64,000 bases of DNA. Source: Pterois miles. Lineage: Eukaryota > Chordata > Actinopteri > Perciformes > Scorpaenidae. The stretch lies in NCBI GenBank assembly GCA_947000775.1, contig CAMQGK010000634.1:19957501-20021500 (forward strand), written 5' to 3'. Below are positions 33,286 through 45,100 of this stretch, one piece after another (positions within the stretch are counted from its first letter, which is position 1; each line of letters starts with the position of its first letter). The position numbers and the translations under genes were made by a program. The notes beneath the pieces were generated by a model. It was given only the letters and a program-made list of their open reading frames with translations, was not told the origin of the DNA and searched no databases.

Positions 33286-34895
33286 TTTGGGTATCTGGAG
33301 GTTTTTCCAACCCACAGTCTGTGAAATATGACAGTCAGTGTTTTGTGCGCTGCCTAGATCAGAAAACATGGTATTCAACATATTTGACTCCCCCTCCTAT
33401 GTCACATGCAGGCTCAATAGAAAATATCGCCCACAGTTTGAGAACTACCGTTCCAAAAGTGCAACATTTCTTTGTGCAAGCCAACCAGAGCAGACCGGGC
33501 TTTTCCAGGAGGGGGACTTAAAGGGACAGGCGCTAAAACAGTTTCAGACAGAGTGAATACAGGTATATTCTGACAGACAGTAAGAGAAAAATAAAGTTAT
33601 TTGCACATTAAAAGCATGTAAACCTGAAAATGACCCCTTACAACAACAGTGACACAGAGCTGATGTGGTTTCTGCCATAGAAAGACTCCTGCATCACAAA
33701 TGCTTAATAGTCAGGCACAAACGATCACATTTAACTCTTTAGATCATTTTTACTTTAGTGTGCAATGTACCTCTGTGGCCAGCAGATGTCAATCTTGTCT
33801 CTTTTTCACATTAACTGAAGTGTAACCGCTCCTTATTAAAGCCATGTGTTTATTGCTTTGTGTCCACAGCAGCAAAATGAGGAACTGATTAATCTAATTT
33901 TTAATTGCACTCTTGAGAATCGTGACACAGTGAGGTGGTGTTTGCCTGAAGAAGCTTAATTCATTAGCTGAACCACAGAGTCGGTTATAGAGTTATGTAC
34001 AAATCAAATGTGACAACTTAAAGCTCTTTCAGGCTACGAATGTATATGACAAACATTACCAGACCAGAGCCCCAGTGCTCTTACTTTGTTAGACTTCTTT
34101 GACTTTTTAAGACAAACTGACCCAAAAATCTCTTCCTGCCCCACAACAACGCCTGAAATGACGCAAAAGTGGAGACATCGTCACCCAGCTTTTCTTTAAA
34201 TAGTTTCAGACCCAGATTACATGTTTCTGCCCTGACAGCCTGCACGTTACTTGTGTGTGTACATTACTCACTGAAAGCTCATACCAAAGGCTTTATACTG
34301 ACACTGCAGGTGACCCATTAGAGGAGATGTCTGATTAGCTCTTTAGAGGACCTTGCTGCATAGATTTGCATATTACAGTAATGAGGAGGGGAAAAAAAAT
34401 CAGGTGGAACAAGAGGAACCTCGAGCGCTTCTTCTTTGCAATTGTCAAGATCAACAAAAATCATGTTAATAAATAAAAATGATTAAAGGCCACCGTATCT
34501 CATTTTATGCGATTTGTATTTGCTGTTGGTTGGATGAAAATGCTCTACTATTCATGAGACAACCGAGGGAGTCTTGGAGATGTCCTATTAAATTAGCATA
34601 ATATGTAAGTCTCAATCAATGTGACCTACCTGAAACAGAGAGGAAATGAGGACACAAGCAAGAAGCCCCAGGTTTGTACAGTGATGGATGAAGTTTTTAG
34701 ATCCTTTGCTTGGGTAAAAGAACCAATACATTTGTGTAAAAATATTCCATTACAAATAAAAGTGCTTAATTAAAATCCTACTAAAGGAAAAGATGCTACA
34801 GTGCATCTTCAGTGGCATTATAATGTTATAGCCATGAAGTGAAGCTACTACTGTATAAACAGTAAGGTACTTTTGTGCCCAACCTATAGGTCAAG

Positions 34896-35478
34896 CCCAT
34901 AGACTGTATATAAGAGGTAGGCGTAGTCGCTGTGACGTCACCTATTGATTTGTGAACTGACATTTCGAAGCCTCAAGTTCGCTATTTTGGACGTAGCCAT
35001 CTTGTTTTATCGCAACCAGAAGTGACACAAGAAGTTGAAGCTGAATCCAACCGAACGCTGAATAAAACAATTTTAGGTGACCAAAATGTTAGTTAACTTT
35101 TATGAACTGAAAACACTGTAAAAGTTGTACGATGACAACACAGTCAACACCATGCTAGCAACCTGTCAATCACAAGGTAGCCACGCCTTAAAGCATACCT
35201 GCTTTATGGTCTATTTGACTCTAAATGGGACCATAATTTACTAGATGAACATCATGTGGCATTGAAGAAGACTAGAAACTAGCAATTGAGACCATAAACT
35301 CATGTTTACAATGTTTACTGAGGTAATAAATCAAGTGAAAGGTAGGGTAATTTTCTCATAGACTTCTCTACGATCAGACTTCTTTTTGTAACCAAGAGAA
35401 GTCGCCCCCTGCTGGTTAATATAAATAATACAAGCTATTGGCTCTTCTTCATTGGCTTCAGACCCGGAGGTTGACCAC
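34896..35478 (-). mobile_element. Interspersed repeat family 'CAGGGGGCGACTCC', full-length copy
   Basis: In reverse orientation this copy runs from GGTCAACCTCCGGGTCTG to CTTATATACAGTCTATGGGC. It contains CAGGGGGCGACTTC and AAGATGGC-type blocks. Other copies lie at about 545-1070, 41010-41235 and 43030-43392. No coding capacity; it is probably a non-autonomous DNA element. Confidence 0.6.
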
Positions 35479-36157
35479 TAGTCAGTTCCCGCCAAAAGGC
35501 CATAAGATAAATGTGAAAGGTCATGAAATGTATGTGATGGTATGTAGTTGAAACTAAGTTGTCTATGAACTAATTTTTAATTTGAGCTGTTTGGACTTTG
35601 GACAGTTTTTTAAATGACACCATCTGAGAAGTTTAGAGAGGAAATGTTTCTTTAGTTAAACTGCTAACAACTCATCAGCATCTGAAAAGTGACCCAAAAG
35701 AGCCCCAACTAGCTTCTTTTGTGAGGGGTCATGAGCCAAAAAGGTTCAGAACCACTGATTGAATCTATAGCAATTAATTAATTGTACTCCATTAGAGAAA
35801 CAGTTTTTTTTTTTAATGTGGCATCTTTACGTACAAAGTAAGCAGTAAGTAGTAGCAGTAACTAACTGTCCAACATGGTCTCACAGTGAGGTGTATAAAC
35901 CGCCATTACACATGACATGAGGACACATTTGTACGCCACGTAAAAAACTATGAAAATTTCCGCAGTTGGGTTGAGGCAGAAACGCCACTAACATAACTTG
36001 TTAAAAGTCATGTGTTAGTTGGTTACGTTTAACCACTGACAGCCACAGCTCTGAAGCATCCGTTTTAACAATAGAGAAGAGTTTACTTCCTGCGCAGAAA
36101 TGTGTTTGTGGCGTTTGTATTGGTTTGGTATTTATTATGTGTAGTGATACATAAACT

Positions 36158-36461
36158 GGGGCAGTAGCTCAGTCTGTAAGGACTTGGGTTAGGACGCGGA
36201 CGTCACGGGTTCAAGACCCCCATGGACCAAGACCAACTGGTTGCTGGAGAGGTGCCAGTTTACCTCTTGGGCACTGCTGAGGTGCCCCTGAGCAAGGCAC
36301 CAAACCCCCAACTGCTCTGGGCGCTTGTCAGGAGCAGCCCCCTCACTCTGACATCTCTCCATTGACGCATGTATATGTACTGTGTGAACAACAGAGTGTA
36401 AAACTGAATTTCCCCACTGTGGGACTAATAAAGGAATATCTTTCTTTCTTTCTTTCTTTCT
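36158..36461 (+). mobile_element. tRNA-derived SINE with Pol III boxes
   Basis: It has an A box (GTAGCTCAGTCTGTAAGG) and a B box (GGGTTCAAGACC). The body and the tail CCCCACTGTGGGACTAATAA follow, ending in a (CTTT)n array at 36437-36461. ATAAAC occurs just before the head and just after the tail, a possible target-site duplication. It is nearly identical in layout to the inverted copy at 30577-30855. Confidence 0.87.
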
Positions 36462-36898
36462 ATAAACACATGTAGTGATCACTGAAGCTACACAATATTG
36501 AGTGAGTGACCTTGAACTGAAAAAGCGATTGCGATTTGTGTGATCACATTTGTGACGATGCCTGTGCATCATGATAACAAATTAAAGCCTGTCTTTTGTA
36601 ACGAATTCTCCCAGTTACACAAGACTGTAAGATGCATATTCAATAAACATTTATATCTTACCATATCGTTTTAGTATACATATTATATAAATATATATTT
36701 ATTAAAAAAAAGTTAGCGAGAGAGAAGCCCAGGCCTGACCCAAACGTAATAATTGACATTTTGGGCCCCTCGGACTCGGGCTCGGGCTTAAGATCTTACC
36801 TCTAACCTTAACATAACTAAATGCTTGACCCCAACCCCCAAGTCCTCACTGTGAAGGTCTAAAACTCAAACTGGTCCTCGTAATGCTAACTGTACAAA

Positions 36899-36934
36899 TA
36901 CACACACACACACACACACACGTGCGCACACACA

Positions 36935-36975
<41 letters not shown>

Positions 36976-36976
36976 A
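36899..36976. repeat. (CA)n microsatellite, interrupted
   Basis: A CA array broken by CGTGCG and TA. It is the first of four alternating-purine-pyrimidine arrays within 560 bp. Confidence 0.95.
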
Positions 36977-37058
36977 TCCTGCACGTATATAAATAACCGG
37001 TGTGTGATGTCAGCTTTCCTTCACAGATGGGATCAACATAAATGAAACCCTGAGAATG

Positions 37059-37060
<2 letters not shown>

Positions 37061-37097
<37 letters not shown>
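37061..37097. repeat. (GT)n microsatellite
   Basis: A pure GT array, opposite in strand sense to the three neighbouring CA arrays. Confidence 0.96.
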
Positions 37098-37100
<3 letters not shown>

Positions 37101-37200
37101 AAGCAAGAAGACAGAAAGAAAGGTTCACACAGACAAATGCGCAAGAATATTTTTGGCAACAAAAAATTGTTACAGCATGTGCCAAGACCAACAGCTGTCA

Positions 37201-37202
<2 letters not shown>

Positions 37203-37286
<84 letters not shown>
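37203..37286. repeat. (CA)n microsatellite
   Basis: A pure CA array of about 42 units, the longest in the window. Confidence 0.97.
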
Positions 37287-37290
<4 letters not shown>

Positions 37291-37390
37291 TCAGGGTCTG
37301 CTGCAGGTACAGAAAACAAAATAAAGGCAATGATAGCAGACAGTCAACAAACAAAAACAGTTGCATATCCCACCCTGTTGAATATCGCTT

Positions 37391-37460
<70 letters not shown>
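37391..37460. repeat. (CA)n microsatellite
   Basis: A pure CA array of about 35 units. Confidence 0.97.
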
Positions 37461-37462
<2 letters not shown>

Positions 37463-38492
37463 AGGTTATTACAATGCTCCCCTTAAGTGTAGAAAGCGTA
37501 GACTGTGAATCTAACAAACCCAACAGAGGCACATCTCTGAGTCAACGGTGTCACTCTCAAAAACCAAAATATCACTTTAAGATGGCCACCATATAACTTT
37601 TCTCTCATCACGTTGTCATGGTAATAAGCATCAGCACATGACACTGCATGCCTTTGGCTGAACAACCCAATGACGACTGAGTTCAGCGGTCCAGATTTCT
37701 CAGAGTCCTTCGCTGTTAGACACATGGTAACGCTGCTTTGCATGACAAAAAGAAGTGAAAGCACCTTCTGTGGCGGCTATCTTTTGTGTGTCAAAGAAAA
37801 TTAAAAAGGAAATTAAAAGTGGGGATTGAACAGAAATTAAGAGAGAGATGGGGGGATGAGAAAGAGGGGGGGTAGAGAGGGGACCAAAAACCTTGAGATC
37901 AATATCTTGCGTATAATTACCTACAGCTTCCTGGGTTGCTAGGAGACCAAATAGAGATGAGACAGAGGAAGAGAGAAGACAGACAGAGAGAGCGGCTGAG
38001 AATAATTTCAGGCTGGTTTTCTTTGTGTTTTTGCCACTTGTGATGAAGCACAGCTCTTGCCAACAAGAGGTGACGAAGAAGAGGAGGAAGTAAAAAAAAG
38101 TGATGGAATTAAAGAAAAGTCAGAGAGGGAGGGAGGTGGAGGGGACAGACAGATACATCTGGTCTCTGGGGGATTTGGTTGCATGAATAATTACTGAGAT
38201 ATTGATACTGCCTTCATCTTGTCCCCTCCCCTCCATGGCATTCCTCGTCGTTCATCGTCCTGACCGCCCTCCATTCGTTTTTATCTTCTCTAATCCCACA
38301 TCCACTTTGTCCTGGCTTCCCTTTTACTTCTCCTCCTCGTCCTAATGTATGGCTCTATATTGTCTCTTTCTATCCTTAGTCCTCCTTTACCTGGTGTCCT
38401 TGCTTTCAAGTGTCTTTCTTTGTCCGCCAGTATCTGTGTTTATAGCCCGTCAGAAGGATGAGCAACAATTAGGTTTGAAAACATGCGTTACA

Positions 38493-39093
38493 ATTAGTTT
38501 TGTCAGTCGATTAAAATGTCAGATCGCAAATGAATCACATATTTTCATCTGTTCAAAAATGTATCTTAAAGGGAGACTTGATAAATATCTAATACTTTTA
38601 GCAACATGGGAGATGGCAATTATGCTTGCTTTATGCTAATGTATGTATACAGTATATTTATTATTTGAAATCAATTAACAACAAGACAATGACAGATATT
38701 GTCCAGAAACCCTCACAGGCATTAAGCATAGAAATATATACTCAAATCATAACATGGTAAACTGCAGCCCAACAGGAAACAACAGCTGTCAGTGTGTCAG
38801 TGTGCTGACTTGACTATGACTTGTCCCAAACTGCATGTGATGATCATAAAGTGGGCATGTCTGTAAAGGGGAACCCTTTGGAAATGGCCATGCAAGTTTT
38901 TGCTTGCCAAAATTTAGCATGAGTTTAGAGCATTTTTTAGATTCCTTGGCGAAAAGCTAGTACGACATGGTGGCACCAGTGGATTCCTGGTTTTCTAGTT
39001 ACGTATGATGCCAGTATCTTCACTCTAGCTTTAAGACTGAGCTAAAAATCGCAAGTTAACCCTATTACCGTGTTAAGTTTGACAGCTGTTGTC
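38493..39093 (-). mobile_element. MITE-like repeat family 'GGGCTGT', copy 3 (inverted)
   Basis: In reverse orientation it contains the AAGCTAGAGTGAAGATACTG and GACTTGACTATGACTTG-type segments seen in copy 1. It runs between a GTCAGTCGATTAAAATGTC end and a GTTTGACAGCTG end. Confidence 0.55.
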
Positions 39094-39350
39094 ACAATAT
39101 TAACTATTACTGCAGACTGGGTGCAGATCTCTTTCTGCTTGCTCCAATCTCTTGAATGTAAATAAATTCAACAAACAGGACTATAATCTATTAGTATTAA
39201 ACTATAGAAAACAAAGCTACCCTGCTATACACTAATAATGTGAATGACAGTTGAATGAATTTGTGCTTTTAATCACTCATTAATTTCCGATGCACTGAAT
39301 GACGGATGGTGAATGTGATCTCACTGAACAGGAATATCAGATTGGTGCAC

Positions 39351-40106
39351 TGTTCCTTTAAATGGAGGGAGAGGATGGGGAGCAGAGGGAGAGAGAGGAG
39401 AAGAGAAGGAGACGGAGAGATGTAGTAGAAAAAGGGGGGTTGTGTGTGCACTTTCTCTTTGTCTTGGAGAGGTGTGTGGGCTGAGCGTGATTTGACCGAA
39501 AGAAAAAGAAAGTGACTTCAGAGGAGATTGCTGAAAAGAGCTGCGCATCTTTCAATGATTTTTTTAGATGATTATTTTTTTTTTTTTTTAAAGGAGGAGC
39601 TGTCATTCACATGGAAACAAATGGCAGATATCACTGACCTCTGATGCTCACTTTTAAAGGACTTGCTGGGATTTAAATGAGGACAAATCAATGGTCTTGA
39701 AGAGATTTTCAGCAAGAAAAAGTGTTTACTTTACTTCTGACTGTTTCTTGGTGGGACTTCAACAGCTGGATCAGTCTGAAGGTTTTTAAAGTTGACTTTG
39801 GGGAAATATTACAGGATAATTCAGTGAGAGAGTTAAACATTTCTGGTTATTCTGTGGACATATAATGCTTTTTAAAACTAATTTAACCTAGATTTACATT
39901 ATTTTTTTATTTTCTTGAATAAAAAGTGACAGGTGGTGACTTGTGAGCCAACTGTTGAGATGTACTGCTGAGTATTTTATCTAATCCTCAAAGAACACAA
40001 TCAATCAACACTGATTTTACTTCTTAGTTTAAAATCATATAAATATATCCTCAACTAGCTTACCTGCTTATCACCAGCTAGTTTTAGTCTTAAGGAAGAT
40101 ATAGAG
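39351..40106 (+). promoter_or_regulatory. stum: Probable stum promoter / 5' UTR region
   Basis: A GA-rich tract (39360-39430) and repeat-poor sequence precede the stum start codon. No TATA box is convincing and no CpG-rich block is obvious. The boundary of the 5' UTR is not visible, and a non-coding upstream exon cannot be excluded. Confidence 0.35.
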
Positions 40107-40317
40107 ATGGCACAGAAAGAAGGAGGAAAGGAGCAGGGGCGTGTTAAGACTGGGGATCAGCTTGGGGCCAAAGCCATTGCTGGGGCCCCTACAGCAGGTG
40201 GAGGAGTGGTGGTGGAGGTCAGGGAGAAGAAGGGACCTCTGCGGGCTGCCATACCCACAATGCCCTTCCCTTTGGCTGTCATCTGTCTGTTTCTGAACAC
40301 CTTCATACCTGGACTCG
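40107..40317 (+). CDS. stum: stum exon 1
   Basis: The ATG lies in GAGATGG context. The exon encodes residues 1-70 plus one base of Gly71, with donor CTCG|gtaagt. It includes the conserved VREKKGPLRAAIP and the first hydrophobic segment PLAVICLFLNTFIPGLG. Confidence 0.92.
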
Positions 40318-41711
40318 GTAAGTTGGGAATCACACTTCCTCATTTTCAACATCTGTAATTCATTCTTGTGTTTGTAAAAGTGAGGGAAACTGAGAGGAAA
40401 CTCTATAAAATAGTGAAACAACAGAAACAGAGCGGTCGTGAAACTGGAAGACCCACACAGACATGCCAACCAATCACAAGATAAAGAAACATGACGGAAA
40501 TCGAGAGGGGACTGTAGAGGGGCCATGAAGGTTGTATGGAAAGTTTGCAGGCAGTGCCAACATTTAGTTGTTTCCAGCTTACTTACTAGTCTCTCCGTTG
40601 CTCTATTATTTCCACACATAACTCAAACCTATATCTGCTAATGTGTGTGCATGCCTCTGTGTTTTCCTCTGTGCATACATGTGAGAAAAAGGGTAAGAAA
40701 TATAGGCGAGAGACACGATCAACAACTTGTGCTATGATAAAAGTGGCAGGGTGTAAATACACACAGCCTCAGTCGGAAAGGCGTTAATGCACACAGTGAG
40801 GGTGGTGTGGTGAAATCGCATGACTACCCGTTTAAAAATCTATCACAGCTGTCATTAGCAGCAACATCATCATCACAGTGGGTAGACTCATCATTTATGT
40901 TGTTATCATGGGTAGAAATCTCGACAGTTTCAGGATGTAAACTTGAAGACATTTAAATTGTACCAGGAAAAGTTTACATATAATTAATCATATTGTGAAT
41001 TTAGGCATGTTTTTCCACCGGTGGTCAACCTCCAGGTCTGAAAAGTGAAGCTGATGTGTCTTAAACTTGCATTCTTTCTAGTAGTCAGCAGGGGGCGACT
41101 CCTCTGGTTGCAAAAAAAAAAAAAGTCTGACTGTTTAGAAGTCGATGAGAAAACGAGTCTACTTCTCACTTGATTTATTATCTTTGCACACACACGATTG
41201 AGCCCATAAACATGAGTTTATGGGCTCTTTCTCTCTGGGCACTTTATTGAATTTTGACTGGCAGCAAAGTCACAATTTCAAAAAAAGCAAAACTAGCTTT
41301 TTATCAGCCCAATGTGATAAACTGATGTTCATGTTGCCTCCTTGAGGATCATAGAAGATGATGTACTCATGTACAGCAAAGACAACAGTTCGTTGGGGGT
41401 AGGTGGCTCACCCAACTCATCATCACATTTGTTGTAGTTTTTGTGCTTTTTGTGGATTGCATTAGATTTTCCAAGCGTACCATAATAAAGTGGCCAAGAG
41501 TGTATTTGGATTAAAAAAGTTATTCATTAGTTTTTGGATATTAAATTTTCTTCTAACCAAGTTGTCGTTGTCAGTTTGAAATAAATCGCTGTAACTCTCG
41601 GACACAGTGTGCAATTGAAAATTCTGATAATGTTTACAACTCTAAGCGACCCTATGAAATCTGAAGCCATTTTAACAAAAGTGGTGCTTCAACAACATTA
41701 TGAATTTAAAT

Positions 41712-41781
<70 letters not shown>

Positions 41782-42137
41782 TCTATAACAATAGTATTAC
41801 TGAGTTTGAGTCACTTTAAACTTTGTGCAAATCACCCGGTTTTAAAGCCTTAATAGTCTCAAGTTTCTCAAGTTTTTCTAGGAAAGGCTGTCTCATTCCT
41901 CCACTATGTGTATTTTGATGCAGATCCAGATAATTTTGTCAGGATGCCTTTTTGCCTGCTAATCCTCCACTTGGTTGGATGTGTGTGCATGAATTTCTAT
42001 GTATAGTAAGATTATGTAACAACATCTGGTGGCTAAAGACACACACACACAAACACAAACGAACAGCATGCAGCATCAGCTTCATCAATATGTTGATCTT
42101 CGCTTTGTACATGAGAAAGCTTGTGGAGCCAGACTGA

Positions 42138-42186
<49 letters not shown>

Positions 42187-45100
42187 ACAGTATACTAGTG
42201 TATTGTATTATCCACCGTCACTATATATATCACACTCGTACAGCATAAACCACTTACAGTAAATGCTCAACACCATGTAAATAAGACATTGACATCAGGC
42301 TCTGTTTACACTCACACATCACTGTACATGCAAACATTCACACGCAGTCATTCACTAATTAGTGACCTTAATAGGTTGTTTGTGTCTACTAGGGGTGTCT
42401 TCGATAACTGTGATAGTTAAAAATGAAATATTAACATGTTTGATAATATAGTGTAAATAATCCAGCACCTCTTAAGTGGTCACAGACTTTCTCCACCTCC
42501 CTACACTCATATTATGTAATTTGCCAAACAGAGACAAAATGCACAATAAACAAATAGATACATTTTACTAATAGCATTATTATTATTATTTTTTAAATTT
42601 TCTATATATTTTGCGATAATAACGTTACTGTGAATTCTTTTGGCCGCAATAATCGTAGTAAAGATCTGATATCATGGCAGCCCGAGTTCCTACCGTATGA
42701 TACGACCCACGATTGTTTCCTACATTAGCGTGCCGACCGGTGGTGGGAGATCAATGTGTCCTCACACCTAAACGTAACGGTCGCAGATTGGTTAGCTAAC
42801 AAAACTACATGGTGGATTTTGGAGTAGATCATGGTTTGGGTCAAAATACGTTTGTTACCTAACTTAACCGACGTATGTAAGATAACCTACGTATGTTCAG
42901 TTGTTAACCTACGTTATGTATGTGGTGTAAATTAAGTATGCTACGTTGTCGCTCCATTTACTATGTCATCCAACTTCCTCCTTTGCTCCCATCATACACG
43001 TAATTACTACACAGTGGGCAATTTGGGGGCTTAAAAAGTGACGCCAGTGCAGAAGTGCCTTAAACATGCATCTAATATCCAGCAGGGGGCGACTCCTCTG
43101 GTTGCAAAAAAAAGTCTGACTGTATAGAAGTCTATGAGAAAATGAGCCTATTTCTCACTTGACTTATTACCTCAGTAAACATTGTAAAGACAAGTTTATG
43201 GTTACCTAAAATTGTTTTATTCCATCCTCTCATGTCCCTTCTGGCCGCAAACAACCAAGATGGTGACAGCCAAAAACCAAGATGGCAACAGCCAAAATGC
43301 CAAACTCAAGGCTTCAAAAGTGTCAGTCCACAAACCAATGGATGACGTCACGGTGACTACATCCACTACTTATATACAGTCTATGGGGAGGACGGTCTCA
43401 TTAGTTCAGTGGCCCCATGCAAAAGCAGCAACACTTAAAATGTGAATGAAGTTATTTTACAAATATAATATTAATATTTAGCAGTTAATGTAAAAATCAC
43501 GCTGTAAAGGAGAAACGGAGAGACATACAAAGAGCAAAAAGCAACAGATGAAACTCAGATTTTTTTTTTTTCTGAAGGAATAATGTCTCCATTGGTCACT
43601 CAGAGCATGGGTCCCCTCCATCCCCACCTCTGATCTACTGGTCATAGCTCTCTGGAGTCTTTTTATGCGTGTGTTTGTCATCTCTTCCATCTTCGGTTTC
43701 TATGTTTATAAGTCCCTGCTGCAGGTTTTTGGTTTTAGATACCAAATACTGAATCTCGTCTCTTATTCATTCATTCTTTTTCTGTCACTTTTGCACACAT
43801 TCAACAGTCTATTTGTTGCAGCATTTCTACAGTTAATGTTGAATCAACGAATGCTTGAAAATGTCAGACAGCCATGTCAAAAAAATCAATAAATAAAGCT
43901 CGCTTTCCTCTTATTTTGGCAGGAACGCTGCTCTGACATGTTGCCTTAGAAATTACCTCCAAAATGTATGGAAGCATCAAGGTGACACCTCATCTAGAAG
44001 TGTGTGTGTGTGTGTGTGTAGTGTACACAGTAGGAGTGTGTAAGTAGGTTGGCCTGAATGCCTTGACATTTCATTGAATAGCTGCCGTTTGTTGCCATGG
44101 CAACGCTGACTGAAATGAACACAATGCATGCGTAGTGTGTGTCAATGCCGTTTGGGTCTAACTGACTGAAAACAGCAACTTCCTCTGTTCACCCGAGCTC
44201 TGTAAGATGACAAATAATGTCTTTTATATTACGACATGACATTAATAACATGTGGAGTACGGCATACATGGAGCATGTTTGAAATATAATCTATTCATTC
44301 ATGTTTTAGATGGCTTAACATTTGTCCACTATCATACTTCTTTGTAGCTGTGCTGTAGATACTATATATATAAGTCCTCGCTAGCCTGGCTTTGTCCAAA
44401 GGTGATGAAATTTGCCAAATAGCACCTTTTAAATAAGAAAATAAAAAAAATAACATGTGATCCAACTGTAAGTGACTGCTAGCTCTAGCTTCAATTTACC
44501 AGACATCTTTTCATCTGGTGTAACTCTCAGCAAGGAAGGGAATAAGATCAGTAAAATGTCGAACTACTTCTTTAAAAGAAATTACAGTAAGGTTGGCTGT
44601 TGGTGGGAGACAAAGGAATATTTTATCATTTCAATAATTGAATATTTACTTTCTTGCTGAGAGTTAGAGCCTTTACATGTTGGGTATGTTTTTTCATGCA
44701 TTTAATTCATACAGCAATATATTTTTTGCGATATTTTTTGTCATGAGTACTTTCATGCAGAGCGCGAATGTTCAGCAACGAAAAAGCTATGTCATTTTTT
44801 CTTTTTAGCGGAGCAAAGTCAATTTTTTGGAGCTTTCGCACTGCAAATAAAGGCATCAACCAATCACGTCAAGCGGAACGGAGATCTCAAAACGTACACT
44901 ATAGGGTACAACACCACAGAGGATCTGTGGTCCGAACCAAGATGGCAAACTTTATTTCATTTCAGTCTTGACAAGGACCAGATCCACTCCTTTCATTCTC
45001 GCCTTTCACAATAAAAGCCCTAGACATATACACGGTTTACTGGTGGAAAATTTACTGAGAATTCCACTAAAAGGAAACTCAATGAAATAGCTTGCAGAAG

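Larger units (their letters stand above)
32510..39350. other. Intergenic interval CC chemokine - stum
   Basis: No supported exon is seen. The interval holds the repeats listed separately between 32669 and 39093. The stretches 33750-34650, 35500-36120 and 37500-38480 show nothing clearly identifiable. Confidence 0.75.

Noticed and set aside
36158..36245. Possible functional tRNA gene (A and B boxes)
   Set aside because: The boxes are the head of a SINE; the acceptor stem and anticodon arm do not fold, and a SINE body and tail follow.
37056..37508. Frames rich in Thr-His or Cys-Val
   Set aside because: They are translations of CA/GT microsatellites, not genes. The same applies near 4570, 7300, 31470, 36900, 42150 and 56780.
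40071..40619. 182-codon minus-strand frame over stum exon 1
   Set aside because: It is antisense to a recognised exon, with no recognisable protein features or splice partners.
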